27,682 nt of DNA. It comes from Bacteroidota bacterium (GTDB taxonomy: Bacteria; Bacteroidota; Bacteroidia; UBA7662; CANHCV01). The DNA is taken from positions 1 to 27,682 of the forward strand of contig JAIYBD010000220.1 of the NCBI GenBank assembly GCA_027488715.1, read 5' to 3'. The position numbers and the translations under genes are program-made. A model generated the notes under the pieces. The model searched no databases. It was not told the origin of the DNA and saw only the letters and a program-made list of their open reading frames with translations. This document shows, in pieces, positions 15,751 to 24,041 of this stretch (positions within the stretch are counted from its first letter, which is position 1; the number at the start of each line of letters is the position of its first letter).

Positions 15751-16265
15751 TTCGAGTTGGGGTAATTTCAGATACGCACGGATATTTTCCGCCTTCGGTT
15801 TTCACACATTTCAGCGAATGCGATGAAATATGGCATGCTGGAGATATTGGAACCTTGGAAGTTTTGGAGTCCTTGCAAAAGTTCCGGCCTACCCGTGCTG
15901 TATTTGGGAATATCGACGGACAAGAAATTCGGCAGGAAACGGCTGAAAATTTAGTTTTTACCATCGAAGGATTAAAAGTTTTTATGACCCATATCGGTGG
16001 TTACCCGGGCCGGTATTCTCCCGATGCTCGTAAAGTTATTGATCAAGAAAAGCCAGGACTTTTTATTTGTGGACATTCGCATATTTTAAGAGTAATGTCC
16101 GATCCAGCTCGCCCCGGTCTTTTGCACATGAATCCAGGTGCAGCGGGTATTCATGGGTTTCACAAAGTTTTAACGGTGTTAAGGTTCACCATCGATGCTG
16201 GAAAAATCTCCCATCTTCAAGCCATTGAATTGGGAGAACGCGGGAAAATGAAAATCTCTGAGTGA
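15747..16265 (+). CDS. YfcE/MJ0936-type metallophosphoesterase
   Basis: A small cytosolic calcineurin-like phosphodiesterase of 172 residues; YfcE relatives hydrolyse model phosphodiesters, and the physiological substrate is unknown. All metal-binding motifs are present: SDTHG (D9, H11), HAGDIG (D33), GNIDG (N55), MTH (H82) and GHSH (H110, H112), for a two-metal centre. I use the ATG at 15747, which gives MIRVGVISDTHG and overlaps the upstream stop as ATGA. A TTG-type extension to 15705 would add an unrelated N-terminus. The gene is translationally coupled to the SpoU methyltransferase. fmt follows after 41 bp with its own promoter. Confidence 0.92.
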   Translation: MIRVGVISDTHGYFPPSVFTHFSECDEIWHAGDIGTLEVLESLQKFRPTRAVFGNIDGQEIRQETAENLVFTIEGLKVFMTHIGGYPGRYSPDARKVIDQEKPGLFICGHSHILRVMSDPARPGLLHMNPGAAGIHGFHKVLTVLRFTIDAGKISHLQAIELGERGKMKISE

Positions 16266-16294
16266 ATTTTGAGTCCTTGGTTTTGTGCTTTGCC

Positions 16295-16302
16295 TAACTT
16301 TG
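16295..16302 (+). promoter_or_regulatory. -7 promoter element abutting the fmt start codon
   Basis: TAACTTTG is an exact TAnnTTTG match with only four bases (CACC) before the ATG at 16307. Transcription would begin at or next to the start codon, giving a leaderless or near-leaderless mRNA. A TTG at 16269-16271 could be the -33 element, at a long 23-bp spacing. Confidence 0.65.
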
Positions 16303-16306
16303 CACC

Positions 16307-17215
16307 ATGAGAATCATTTTTCTAGGCACTCCAGAATTTGCGGTAGCTTCTTTAGAAGCTTTAATTACCCATGGCTTTAACGTAGTTGCCGTTGTTACGG
16401 CTCCAGATAAGCCATCGGGAAGGGGATTAAAGCTTACGCCACCACCTGTAAAACTTTGTGCTGAAAAGCATGGCATCCCCGTATTACAACCGATCAAACT
16501 CAAAGATCCCATCTTTATTCAAGAATTAGCTTCATTTCAGGCCGATCTTCAATTTGTAGTGGCTTTTCGAATGCTTCCCGAATTGGTTTGGAATATGCCA
16601 CGCCTTGGAACCTACAATCTACATGGTTCTCTTCTTCCAAAATACCGAGGTGCTGCTCCGATTCATTGGGCAGTGATGAATGGAGATCGAGAAACTGGAA
16701 TTACGGTCTTTAAATTGAAACATGAAATTGATACCGGGGATATCATACTTCGTAAGACCATGCCCATCAATCGAAATGAAACGACTTCTCAGGTGCATGA
16801 TCGAATGATGATGATTGGAGCTGAAGCTTTAGCTGAAGCTGCAAAAATGATTGAAAATGATCAAGTTGATTATTTAGAGCAACGCGAAGATGAAGTTTCG
16901 TTAGCTCCAAAGATATTCAAAGAAACGTGTTTGATTGATTGGAATCAGCCCGTAGAAATTGTTTACAACAAAATCCGAGGCTTGGCTTATTTCCCTGGAG
17001 CTTATTTTGTTTTTCAAGGGAAAACGGTTAAAGTTTTTCAAACTGAATTGGGTCAAGAAAAATTAACTCCTGGAAAAATAAAAGAAACCGAAAACGAAAT
17101 CATCATCGGCTGTTCAGATGGATCATTATCCCTGAAAGAATTTCAAGTAGAGGGAAAAAGAAAAATGGAAATCGCTGAATTCCTTCGTGGAAATTCGGGG
17201 ATGTTTAAAATTTAA
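16307..17215 (+). CDS. fmt: Methionyl-tRNA formyltransferase
   Basis: Formylates initiator Met-tRNA with 10-formyltetrahydrofolate. The 302 residues are close to the usual 310-315. The N-terminal formyltransferase domain has catalytic N104, H106 and D142 (E. coli N106, H108, D144). They lie in NLHGSLLPKYRGAAPIHW (104-121) and in HEIDTGDI. The lysine-rich loop APDKPSGRGLKL (32-43) contacts tRNA in homologues. The C-terminal OB-like domain (about 205-300) is complete. The ATG lies four bases after a -7 box. The gene's end overlaps the convergent TonB receptor gene by 11 bp, both stops lying in an AT-only stretch. Confidence 0.97.
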   Translation: MRIIFLGTPEFAVASLEALITHGFNVVAVVTAPDKPSGRGLKLTPPPVKLCAEKHGIPVLQPIKLKDPIFIQELASFQADLQFVVAFRMLPELVWNMPRLGTYNLHGSLLPKYRGAAPIHWAVMNGDRETGITVFKLKHEIDTGDIILRKTMPINRNETTSQVHDRMMMIGAEALAEAAKMIENDQVDYLEQREDEVSLAPKIFKETCLIDWNQPVEIVYNKIRGLAYFPGAYFVFQGKTVKVFQTELGQEKLTPGKIKETENEIIIGCSDGSLSLKEFQVEGKRKMEIAEFLRGNSGMFKI

Positions 17216-20039
17216 GGTTCACACCCAACATCATGTGACGAGGTGCTCGATAACGACTGGGGTCAAAAGGTGGAGTACCGTAGGAGCTTGCGCTTCTAGG
17301 ATCTTCAAATCGGGGGTCACGCCAGCTAAGGGGTACATCTTGACCGTATTGATATGCAATCCCTGTTACTGGATTGGGAATGATGGTATTCAATCGGTTG
17401 AAAACATTGGTTAATTGGAAAACCAATTCCAATTTCATTCCTTTTTTGATGTTCCACCAACGTTTTAAATTGCAATCAACCCAATAGTTGGATTGTCCGA
17501 TTTTTGAATAAACGGCGTCTGGATCGGGATCTACATCAAACAAGGGGCGCCCGGTAATCGGGTCGTTGCCAATGAAAACGTATGGCGTATACCGGCGCCC
17601 TGTACGATAAATTCCTTCTGCATAAAACTGGAATTTATTTAGGGCTTTTTTACCAAATAAACCTTCTTTCTGATCGAGGGTAAACGTTCCAAAAACTTTT
17701 AGGTCCAAGGGAGAATCCCAAGCCATCGGACGTTCTTTGGTATTTTCTCGGTTTCCATTGTTCAAAATATCTTTTAACGCTTCATTGGCAGAGGAGCTCT
17801 GACCACTAGCTACCATGTAACTGGCACTGGCTTGTCCGTAAAACCATTTGCCCGCTTTTTTGGTATAGGTAACTTCAATTCCTCGAACGCGGGCATAGTC
17901 CGAGTTGATTCGAATGGTTCGTGCAATTTCTCGTCCGGTAATGTCTTTAATCTGAACCGACGCAGAAGTAATAAAATCGTATTTATCTTTCCAATAGGCC
18001 GAAACACCCAACGCATCGTTTTTGTCCAATTGAGTTCTTAGACCAAGCTCGTAAGAAATGTCGTACTCTGGATTCAAGTTGGGATTTCCAACACGAGAAA
18101 CGGTTGAACGATCCTGGTAAAGTGGATTTAAACCTGCGTAAACGAAAGAGGGGTGCGGCAAATTCATGCTGTGATTGTAATTAAAAAACAGCATTTGATT
18201 GTCTTTTACCGGAAATGAAGCCGATACTTTGGGTAGGAAACGCATCTTCATTCGCTGTCCGAAAACTTGCATCGTTTGATCCAAATACTGCTGACGAACT
18301 TCATCGCGAATGGGGGTATTGGTGGCCGCAACGGCTTCGTCAACAAATTTTCCTGGAAACCAATATTCCATACGACCTCCAATTTCGGCCACTAATCCTT
18401 TGTATTTGGTCTTGTTGGAAACGAAGAAGGATCCCCTTGAAGGAGAAACCTTCCAAACATCGGAATAATCGCCCAAACGAAAACTTTGAGTGTACGTTCC
18501 ATTGGGCAATTGGATAGGTGCCCCAATCCATGGACTCGAAATATCGATCCATTGCATTTCTTGGTGCTTAAATTCCGTTCCAAATGTGAGTTTATTCCCT
18601 GTTTTTCCGTAGTAATAATTACCCGTAAACTTGGTTGCATATTCCTCCAAGTAGTGGTCGTGCCATAACGTCGCAATTCCGTTGTTGTTGAATAATCCGG
18701 GGCCCGGCATCACGAATACAACGGAATCATTGGGATTGAATAAGTTGGAAGGAAAGTCAACAATTACTCTAGGATCCAATTCAGTATCAACATTTTGAGG
18801 ACGCCAAGCACGGCCATTGGCGTCGGCACGTAGTTTCACAAAAAGCCTAGAGGCGGTAAGATTAAAGGAAATTTTAGAATTGGGAGTATGCGTCAAATTG
18901 AACGACTCCAAATTGGTGTCGTGGGTGTAGGTGTTACCATTATCAGGCTGTAACGAAAATTTATACTGGTAGCCCGGGGAAAAAGCGGCATCGTTTCCAA
19001 AAATTCGAAGCATATTTTCATCTTGATTGATGGTGATACTTTTCAAATAATTGAATGATAGTTTGGTTTTTGAAGAGATAGCATAATCCAATTTCAACAT
19101 TGTAGCCCATCGATTATCTTGGGTTGGCGTTAGGAAAGTTGAAGTAGGATAGAGGGAGGAAATAACTTGATTGGCGGGAGTTCTGAAGTATTGATCGTCG
19201 AAAGTTGTTTTAAAAGTATGAAAGAACTTGAGTTTTTTGTTTTTAGTTAGCGGACCACCCATGGAATATTCATAGCTGGAGTTATTCCAAACCGAATTCC
19301 AATTGCGATTAAACCCAAATTGATCTTTCCGGAATCCAGCAGATGCTTCAAACTTATCACCACCTGAACGGGTTTTCGTTTTTACAATTCCTGCAGTTCC
19401 ATCTCCCACTGAAACGTCACCACCACCCGTAGTTACATTGATTTCATCGATGGAATTTGAACCTAAATCAATTCCAAAACCAGTTCCTGCCATGGGATCA
19501 GAGGCATTTACACCATCAATAAGGAAAGCCGTTTCATAGGTTCTTCCTCCGCGAATGCTAATTCCTTCTGGATTGAGAACCACCCCGGCTTGGGTATTTA
19601 AAATACCTTGAACTTGTCGAGTAGGAGCCGCTTCAATGGTAGATCGATCAACGCGAGTTTCTGTTTTGGTTTGGTCGATATCAACCAATGGCTTTTCTCC
19701 AATAATTCTAAAATTCTGATCCAACGTAATTGCCGAAGATGCCAATTGTACTTGTAGGTCTTTCTTTTCCCCCGCTTTTAAAACAATATTGGTGTAGAGC
19801 AATTTCTCGTAACCAATCATTCCGATTTCTACATTGTAAGTTCCCGGTTTTACAAAGAGCAAAAATTTTCCATTGTTATCGGTAAAGGCACCATAAGTGG
19901 TTCCCTTACAAACAACACTAACTCCAGAAATCGGTTTACCGTCTGTTTTCTCAACAATCCGACCCATAATGGTGGCTTTGTCTTGAGAAAAAGATGATAG
20001 GGAAATCAAACAAAAAAGCACAAAAACGAAAAGACGCAT
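17205..20039 (-). CDS. TonB-dependent outer-membrane receptor with CarboxypepD_reg-like domain
   Basis: An energy-coupled outer-membrane transporter; the ligand is unknown. The 944 residues have, in order, a signal peptide (1-19, ending SLSSFSQ), a carboxypeptidase regulatory-like beta-sandwich domain (about 20-108, GRIVEKTDGKPISGVSV to VQLAS), a plug (about 125-235, with GVVLNPEGISIRGGR and IDGVN), and a long barrel ending in VNLKF with the terminal Phe typical of outer-membrane barrels. No susD-like gene is adjacent, so it is not a classic polysaccharide utilisation locus. It has its own promoter overlapping the stop of the upstream gene, and its 3' end overlaps fmt by 11 bp. Confidence 0.93.
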   Translation of the reverse strand: MRLFVFVLFCLISLSSFSQDKATIMGRIVEKTDGKPISGVSVVCKGTTYGAFTDNNGKFLLFVKPGTYNVEIGMIGYEKLLYTNIVLKAGEKKDLQVQLASSAITLDQNFRIIGEKPLVDIDQTKTETRVDRSTIEAAPTRQVQGILNTQAGVVLNPEGISIRGGRTYETAFLIDGVNASDPMAGTGFGIDLGSNSIDEINVTTGGGDVSVGDGTAGIVKTKTRSGGDKFEASAGFRKDQFGFNRNWNSVWNNSSYEYSMGGPLTKNKKLKFFHTFKTTFDDQYFRTPANQVISSLYPTSTFLTPTQDNRWATMLKLDYAISSKTKLSFNYLKSITINQDENMLRIFGNDAAFSPGYQYKFSLQPDNGNTYTHDTNLESFNLTHTPNSKISFNLTASRLFVKLRADANGRAWRPQNVDTELDPRVIVDFPSNLFNPNDSVVFVMPGPGLFNNNGIATLWHDHYLEEYATKFTGNYYYGKTGNKLTFGTEFKHQEMQWIDISSPWIGAPIQLPNGTYTQSFRLGDYSDVWKVSPSRGSFFVSNKTKYKGLVAEIGGRMEYWFPGKFVDEAVAATNTPIRDEVRQQYLDQTMQVFGQRMKMRFLPKVSASFPVKDNQMLFFNYNHSMNLPHPSFVYAGLNPLYQDRSTVSRVGNPNLNPEYDISYELGLRTQLDKNDALGVSAYWKDKYDFITSASVQIKDITGREIARTIRINSDYARVRGIEVTYTKKAGKWFYGQASASYMVASGQSSSANEALKDILNNGNRENTKERPMAWDSPLDLKVFGTFTLDQKEGLFGKKALNKFQFYAEGIYRTGRRYTPYVFIGNDPITGRPLFDVDPDPDAVYSKIGQSNYWVDCNLKRWWNIKKGMKLELVFQLTNVFNRLNTIIPNPVTGIAYQYGQDVPLSWRDPRFEDPRSASSYGTPPFDPSRYRAPRHMMLGVNLKF

Positions 20040-20043
20040 CTTG

Positions 20044-20051
20044 CAAAGTTA
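20044..20051 (-). promoter_or_regulatory. -7 promoter element for the TonB receptor, overlapping the upstream stop codon
   Basis: On the minus strand the sequence is TAACTTTG, an exact match to TAnnTTTG, with four bases (CAAG) before the receptor ATG. Its first three bases are the TAA stop of the preceding gene. The nearest upstream TTG gives only a 14-bp spacing, so the -33 element is unclear. Confidence 0.6.
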
Positions 20052-21056
20052 ATTCAAGGGATTCCCAACTTCATCCATCATCAGCACATTTCCTTTTCCA
20101 TCCTCCAAAAAAGTAGCAGTTCCATGGTCAGGATGGAAAATATCGTTCATTTCCATTCCGTAGGGTTTCATATTGCTCAACAGTACCTGGGAATAAACAC
20201 TTTCATCCCAATCTTGGAAAACAGGAGTTTCGGCCAGGTTTTCTGGGATACGCATTCCAAGAATAGTTTCGGAACTTTCTGCAGAAGGTAAACTAATTCC
20301 GTACTCGTACAAATTATTCATCAAGAAAGATTTGTAGGTTACCATGGAATACAATTCATCAAACTGAATGGGATGTAAGGTTACATCTTGAAACATTTTG
20401 AAATAATCGGAATAAAATTTCTTTTGTACTGCGTTGTCGAGAAGTGCAACAACGATTCCTAAATCTCCAACTCGCAACGAAAGGGTAAAGGCATTTAACC
20501 CTGTGCGAAAATCAAATCCGTTCGAGCCTTTAACTTCATGAACCTTGAATAAGAAAATTGAAAAAGGACGGAATCCTTCAATTTTAATTTTTCCCAAATG
20601 AGATTGCAAAACAAAATGAAGCATCTGAACTCGATTGATCACCCGATCATCGAACAGTTGCTGATTGCGATCATTTAATTTGTTTTTGGCCAAAAAGTAT
20701 TCGTGATAAAGTACCCCGTACCATAATTGACTTAAATAGGCATGCAATTTATCTTCTTGGATGAATGGAATGGCGGCTGTTCCTGCTTGAAGTAAATCTT
20801 CAGCGTGTTTCTGTACATCTAACCAACCCGATTGCAATGCTTGGTTAGAAATCGGCAATTTGAAATGCTGATATTCCATTTGATCACCGGATAGGAAGGA
20901 TAATCGTTTGGCATTGATTCCAAATTTTTGGGTCATCCACGGGAAGAAAACGTCGGTAATTTGGTCCTTTTCAATGGGTTCTCCGGTCAAAAAACATTTA
21001 CCGAAATGAAAATCCATTTCATCGAATGGGTTGTATAGGGGGATTTTGTTTTCCAT
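20049..21056 (-). CDS. Unrecognised 335-residue cytosolic protein
   Basis: I do not recognise this protein. Taking the ATG at 21056 (start MENKIPLYNPFDEMDFHFGKC) gives 335 residues; a GTG at 21101 is in frame but would lie deep in the preceding small gene. It has no signal peptide or membrane segments. The N-terminus has a single-Cys motif, FHFGKCFLTGEPI, which resembles half of a Cys-knuckle, but no second Cys pair is near. The middle is probably helical (about 90-165), followed by a mixed alpha/beta part. The C-terminus has an acidic DEVGNPLN. It overlaps the DUF5522-like gene by 38 bp in another frame, which implies coupled translation with purB and that gene. Confidence 0.75.
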   Translation of the reverse strand: MENKIPLYNPFDEMDFHFGKCFLTGEPIEKDQITDVFFPWMTQKFGINAKRLSFLSGDQMEYQHFKLPISNQALQSGWLDVQKHAEDLLQAGTAAIPFIQEDKLHAYLSQLWYGVLYHEYFLAKNKLNDRNQQLFDDRVINRVQMLHFVLQSHLGKIKIEGFRPFSIFLFKVHEVKGSNGFDFRTGLNAFTLSLRVGDLGIVVALLDNAVQKKFYSDYFKMFQDVTLHPIQFDELYSMVTYKSFLMNNLYEYGISLPSAESSETILGMRIPENLAETPVFQDWDESVYSQVLLSNMKPYGMEMNDIFHPDHGTATFLEDGKGNVLMMDEVGNPLN

Positions 21057-21189
21057 TTTTTTGATCTTTGGGATAAGGGCAATTTTTGCATCCACTTCCA
21101 CAGCAATAGCCGCGCTTCAAATGGTACTCTTTAGTGAATTCCATGAGTCCATTTTCATTGAATACATAATCAATTCCCTCTTTTAACAT
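21019..21189 (-). CDS. Small DUF5522-like cysteine protein (56 aa)
   Basis: A short reading frame starts at ATG 21189-21187 and stops at TGA 21021-21019. The sequence begins MLKEGIDYVFNENGLMEFTK and has the hallmark RGYCCGSGCKNCPY (C29, C30, C34, C37). This matches my recollection of the DUF5522 family of Bacteroidota, and the CCGxGCxxC pattern also resembles the oxidoreductase-like (OXLD1, PF09791) motif. Four Cys could bind zinc or a metal cluster; the function is unknown. The start overlaps the purB stop by 7 bp, and the 3' end overlaps the next gene by 38 bp. It is thus the middle gene of a three-gene operon and easily missed because of its length. Confidence 0.85.
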   Translation of the reverse strand: MLKEGIDYVFNENGLMEFTKEYHLKRGYCCGSGCKNCPYPKDQKNGKQNPPIQPIR

Positions 21190-22526
21190 GAGTAACCAAC
21201 GTAAGAAGCTGGAGTGATGTTTAAAAGTTCATTTTTTATTTCTTCTGAAACATGTAGTTCCTGAATAAAATCATGAATGGTTTGCTGGGTAATTTTCCCA
21301 CCTCCACGAGTTAATGCCTTCAAGGCTTCATAAGGTTTGGGATAATTTTCACGACGAAGGATGGTTTGAATTCCTTCAGCAACAATGGCCCAATTTTCAT
21401 CCAAATCGTGCTGAATGGCTGTTGGATTAACCAATAGTTTGCTCATTCCTTTGGTGATACTTGCCAAGGCGATTTCGATGTGAGCAAATGGAACACCGAG
21501 GTTTCTCAATACGGTTGAATCGGTTAGATCGCGCTGCAAACGAGAGATAGGTAGCTTTGCTGAAAGAAATTCCAACAGCGCATTAGCAACCCCTAAATTC
21601 CCTTCTGCATTCTCAAAATCGATTGGATTGACTTTGTGTGGCATGGCACTGGAACCAACTTCATTGGCAATCACTCGTTGCTTGAAGTATTCCATGGAAA
21701 TGTATTGCCAAAGATCTCTACAAAAATCTATCAGAATGGTATTGATCCGCTTTACATTATCAAAATATGCCGCAAGATAATCGTAGTGCTCAATTTGGGT
21801 AGTTTTTTGATAACGCGTTAATCCCAATTGATTTTCTACGAAATGATTTCCAAAGGATGGCCAATCGATGGAAGGATAAGCCACTTTATGAGCATTGAAA
21901 CCGCCCGTTGCACCACCAAACTTAGCCGCAATGGGCACATTTTTTAAAGTTTCCAATTGCCGCTGCAATCGTTCAACAAAAACCTCAAATTCTTTTCCAA
22001 GAGTTACCGGACTGGCGGGCTGACCATGGGTTTTTGCCAGCATCGAAATGGTTTTGTAATCGTTGGCATGATGGCTGATGGTATTGATTAGACTTTCCAA
22101 CTGAGGAATAAAATGCTGCACCGAATAGTCTTTCAAGGAAAGTGGAATAGCTGTGTTGTTGATGTCTTGACTGGTTAATCCAAAATGAATAAATTCCAAA
22201 TTGAACGCTGGAATTTCCTGTTCCATGAATTCTTTGAGATAGTATTCTACCGCTTTTACGTCGTGGTTGGTGGTTGATTCGATTTCTTTAATTCGCGCTG
22301 CCTGGTTTTCGGAAAACGACGAGCACAAAGCGCGAAGTTTTGAAATGTCCGTTGTCGTTAAATGGTATTTCCATCCTAACGAGATGTCATTCAGAGCAAT
22401 GAGGTATTCAATCTCAATTTTTACTCGATATTTAATGAGTCCAAATTCACTGAAAAATGCCGATAAGTGTTTTGTTTTTCCTCGATAACGGCCGTCGATG
22501 GGGGAGAGGTTAAAAAGTTCTTGCAT
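21183..22526 (-). CDS. purB: Adenylosuccinate lyase
   Basis: Cleaves fumarate from SAICAR and from adenylosuccinate in purine synthesis. The 447 residues match the E. coli-type enzyme (456 residues), with the family start NLSPIDGRYRGKT. Catalytic elements are present: STTNHDVKAVEYYL (about 85-97), the histidine loop KTHGQPASP (H167), and the flexible signature loop GSSAMPHKVNPIDFENAEGN (291-310) carrying the catalytic Ser. The start ATG (22526-22524) is divergent from the small secreted protein gene, with 41 bp between starts. I see no clear -7 box for purB. The stop overlaps the DUF5522-like start by 7 bp. Confidence 0.97.
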   Translation of the reverse strand: MQELFNLSPIDGRYRGKTKHLSAFFSEFGLIKYRVKIEIEYLIALNDISLGWKYHLTTTDISKLRALCSSFSENQAARIKEIESTTNHDVKAVEYYLKEFMEQEIPAFNLEFIHFGLTSQDINNTAIPLSLKDYSVQHFIPQLESLINTISHHANDYKTISMLAKTHGQPASPVTLGKEFEVFVERLQRQLETLKNVPIAAKFGGATGGFNAHKVAYPSIDWPSFGNHFVENQLGLTRYQKTTQIEHYDYLAAYFDNVKRINTILIDFCRDLWQYISMEYFKQRVIANEVGSSAMPHKVNPIDFENAEGNLGVANALLEFLSAKLPISRLQRDLTDSTVLRNLGVPFAHIEIALASITKGMSKLLVNPTAIQHDLDENWAIVAEGIQTILRRENYPKPYEALKALTRGGGKITQQTIHDFIQELHVSEEIKNELLNITPASYVGYSC

Positions 22527-22556
22527 GCCTTTGCTTTCGATTCCGAAATTTCTTCT

Positions 22557-22564
22557 TAAAATTG
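22557..22564 (+). promoter_or_regulatory. Possible -7 element for the small secreted protein/aro operon
   Basis: TAAAATTG is one mismatch from TAnnTTTG and lies three bases (CAA) before the ATG at 22568, repeating the arrangement seen at fmt and the TonB receptor. It is weaker evidence than the exact matches. Confidence 0.4.
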
Positions 22565-22567
22565 CAA

Positions 22568-22942
22568 ATGCAAAAATCGGTAATTTTCTCGGTATTCTTC
22601 TGCTTTTTCTTTCTCGGAGTACATGCTCAAGATCATGCTACTCGAAGCATGAAAAAGGAAATGAAAGCGTATAACAAGAAGATGAAGAACGGTGATCAGG
22701 CTAAAGCTGGTGAAAGTGAATTCTCTAAGGCTCCAAAAAAGCCATTTTTACAACGAATAGGAATTGTTAAAGTGAATACACTTATTCCCAACTTTTTTGA
22801 ATCGACCAATCGGCAGGATAAAAAAACTGCCCGAAGGATGAAAAAAAACTATCGAAAGGCTAAAAAAAGAATGAAGAAAAACTTTTCAACCTTCTACCGC
22901 TTTATACCTACAGAAAATCAAATCGTGATCCGTGAAGTTTGA
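22568..22942 (+). CDS. Small, strongly basic secreted protein of unknown function
   Basis: I do not recognise it. The ATG at 22568 gives 124 residues; an in-frame TTG six bases upstream lies in the possible -7 box. Residues 1-20 form a hydrophobic signal peptide ending GVHA before QDHA. The mature protein is unusually rich in Lys and Arg (for instance ARRMKKNYRKAKKRMKK), so it may bind nucleic acid, lipid A or another polyanion outside the cytoplasm; this is inference from charge alone. It has no Cys after the signal peptide. It is the first gene of the aro operon, and its stop overlaps the GTG start of the DAHP synthase gene by 11 bp. Confidence 0.75.
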   Translation: MQKSVIFSVFFCFFFLGVHAQDHATRSMKKEMKAYNKKMKNGDQAKAGESEFSKAPKKPFLQRIGIVKVNTLIPNFFESTNRQDKKTARRMKKNYRKAKKRMKKNFSTFYRFIPTENQIVIREV

Positions 22943-24041
22943 AAATAGAAGTGGAATTTCTTTTAATCTGGAACATAAAAATTGGTTAGGTCAAGAGAAA
23001 TTTATCATCGCAGGGCCTTGTAGTGCTGAATCGGAAGAGCAAGTTTGGGAAACCGTAAAAGAGTTCAAGAAAACGAGTATTTCTGCCATTCGTGCCGGAA
23101 TTTGGAAACCTCGTACTCGTCCAAATTCCTTCGAAGGATTTGGCGAAATCGCCCTTCCATGGCTGGTGGATGCATCAAAAAAAGTGGGTATCCCTTGTAT
23201 GGTGGAAGTAGCAACCCCTTCCCACGTTGAAAATGCCTTAAAAGCTGGAGTGGATATGATTTGGATTGGTGCCAGAACAACGGTAAATCCTTTCGCTGTT
23301 CAACAAATTGCCGATTCATTGAGAGGCATCAATGTTCCAGTATTCGTAAAGAATCCAGTAAACCCCGATTTAGCGCTTTGGATGGGAGCCTTGGAACGAA
23401 TCGATCATGCCGGAATTACTCAGCTTGCCGCCATTCACCGAGGTTTCTCTTCTGGAAAAAGGCTCATTTATCGCAATGAACCACGTTGGGAAATCCCGAT
23501 TGAATTGAAACGATTGGCTCCCAATATTCCCATGATCAACGATCCTTCCCATATTTGTGGAAGGCGAGATATTTTGCTAAATATTGCTCAAAAAGCCCTG
23601 GATTTAGAATTTGATGGTTTGATGATCGAAACACACATCAATCCTTCTGTTGCCATGAGTGATGCCGAGCAACAAATCACGCCCGATAGTTTGTTTGAGT
23701 TAATCAATCAAATAAAAATCCGATTAACACCTCAGTCTGTTTCCTGCAATGAAGATTTAGAGAAAGTTCGTAAAAAAATTGACGATTTGGATCATCAATT
23801 GATTCATTTATTGGCTGATCGGGTAAAACTTTCTCAAGAAATTGGAAGTATTAAAGCTCAAAATCATTTGACTATCATGCAATTTGATCGCTGGAGAAGT
23901 TTAGTTATGGATCGGTTAAAAACAGGAAATGAATTGGGATTAGATCGCGATTTTTTACTTCAGATCCTTCAAAATATTCATCAACTCTCCATTCAGGTAC
24001 AAATGGAAATTTTTGAAGCAAATAAAGATCACGTGGAATGA
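22932..24041 (+). CDS. Bifunctional DAHP synthase / chorismate mutase (AroQ-type C-terminal domain)
   Basis: Joins the first step of the shikimate pathway (erythrose-4-phosphate + PEP to DAHP) with chorismate mutase, the branch to prephenate, in one 369-residue protein. The DAHP synthase part (about 20-260) has IAGPC (26-30, metal-binding C30), RAGIWKPRTRPNSFEG (54-69) and VKNPVNPD (139-146). The AroQ mutase part (about 273-360) has R280, R297 and K308, matching E. coli R11, R28 and K39. The residue at the E. coli E52 position is Trp (W321), as I recall for this fused subgroup. In Bacteroidota and Bacillus fusions the mutase domain can act as an allosteric sensor. The start is GTG, 11 bp before the end of the upstream gene. 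Confidence 0.93.
   Translation: MKFENRSGISFNLEHKNWLGQEKFIIAGPCSAESEEQVWETVKEFKKTSISAIRAGIWKPRTRPNSFEGFGEIALPWLVDASKKVGIPCMVEVATPSHVENALKAGVDMIWIGARTTVNPFAVQQIADSLRGINVPVFVKNPVNPDLALWMGALERIDHAGITQLAAIHRGFSSGKRLIYRNEPRWEIPIELKRLAPNIPMINDPSHICGRRDILLNIAQKALDLEFDGLMIETHINPSVAMSDAEQQITPDSLFELINQIKIRLTPQSVSCNEDLEKVRKKIDDLDHQLIHLLADRVKLSQEIGSIKAQNHLTIMQFDRWRSLVMDRLKTGNELGLDRDFLLQILQNIHQLSIQVQMEIFEANKDHVE

Noticed and set aside
18215..18676. Open frames on both strands inside the TonB receptor gene
   Set aside because: They are short, lack promoters or family features, and fall entirely within a long gene with clear barrel character.
17205..20039. Polysaccharide utilisation locus around the TonB receptor
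   Set aside because: No SusD-like lipoprotein, glycoside hydrolase or hybrid regulator is next to it.
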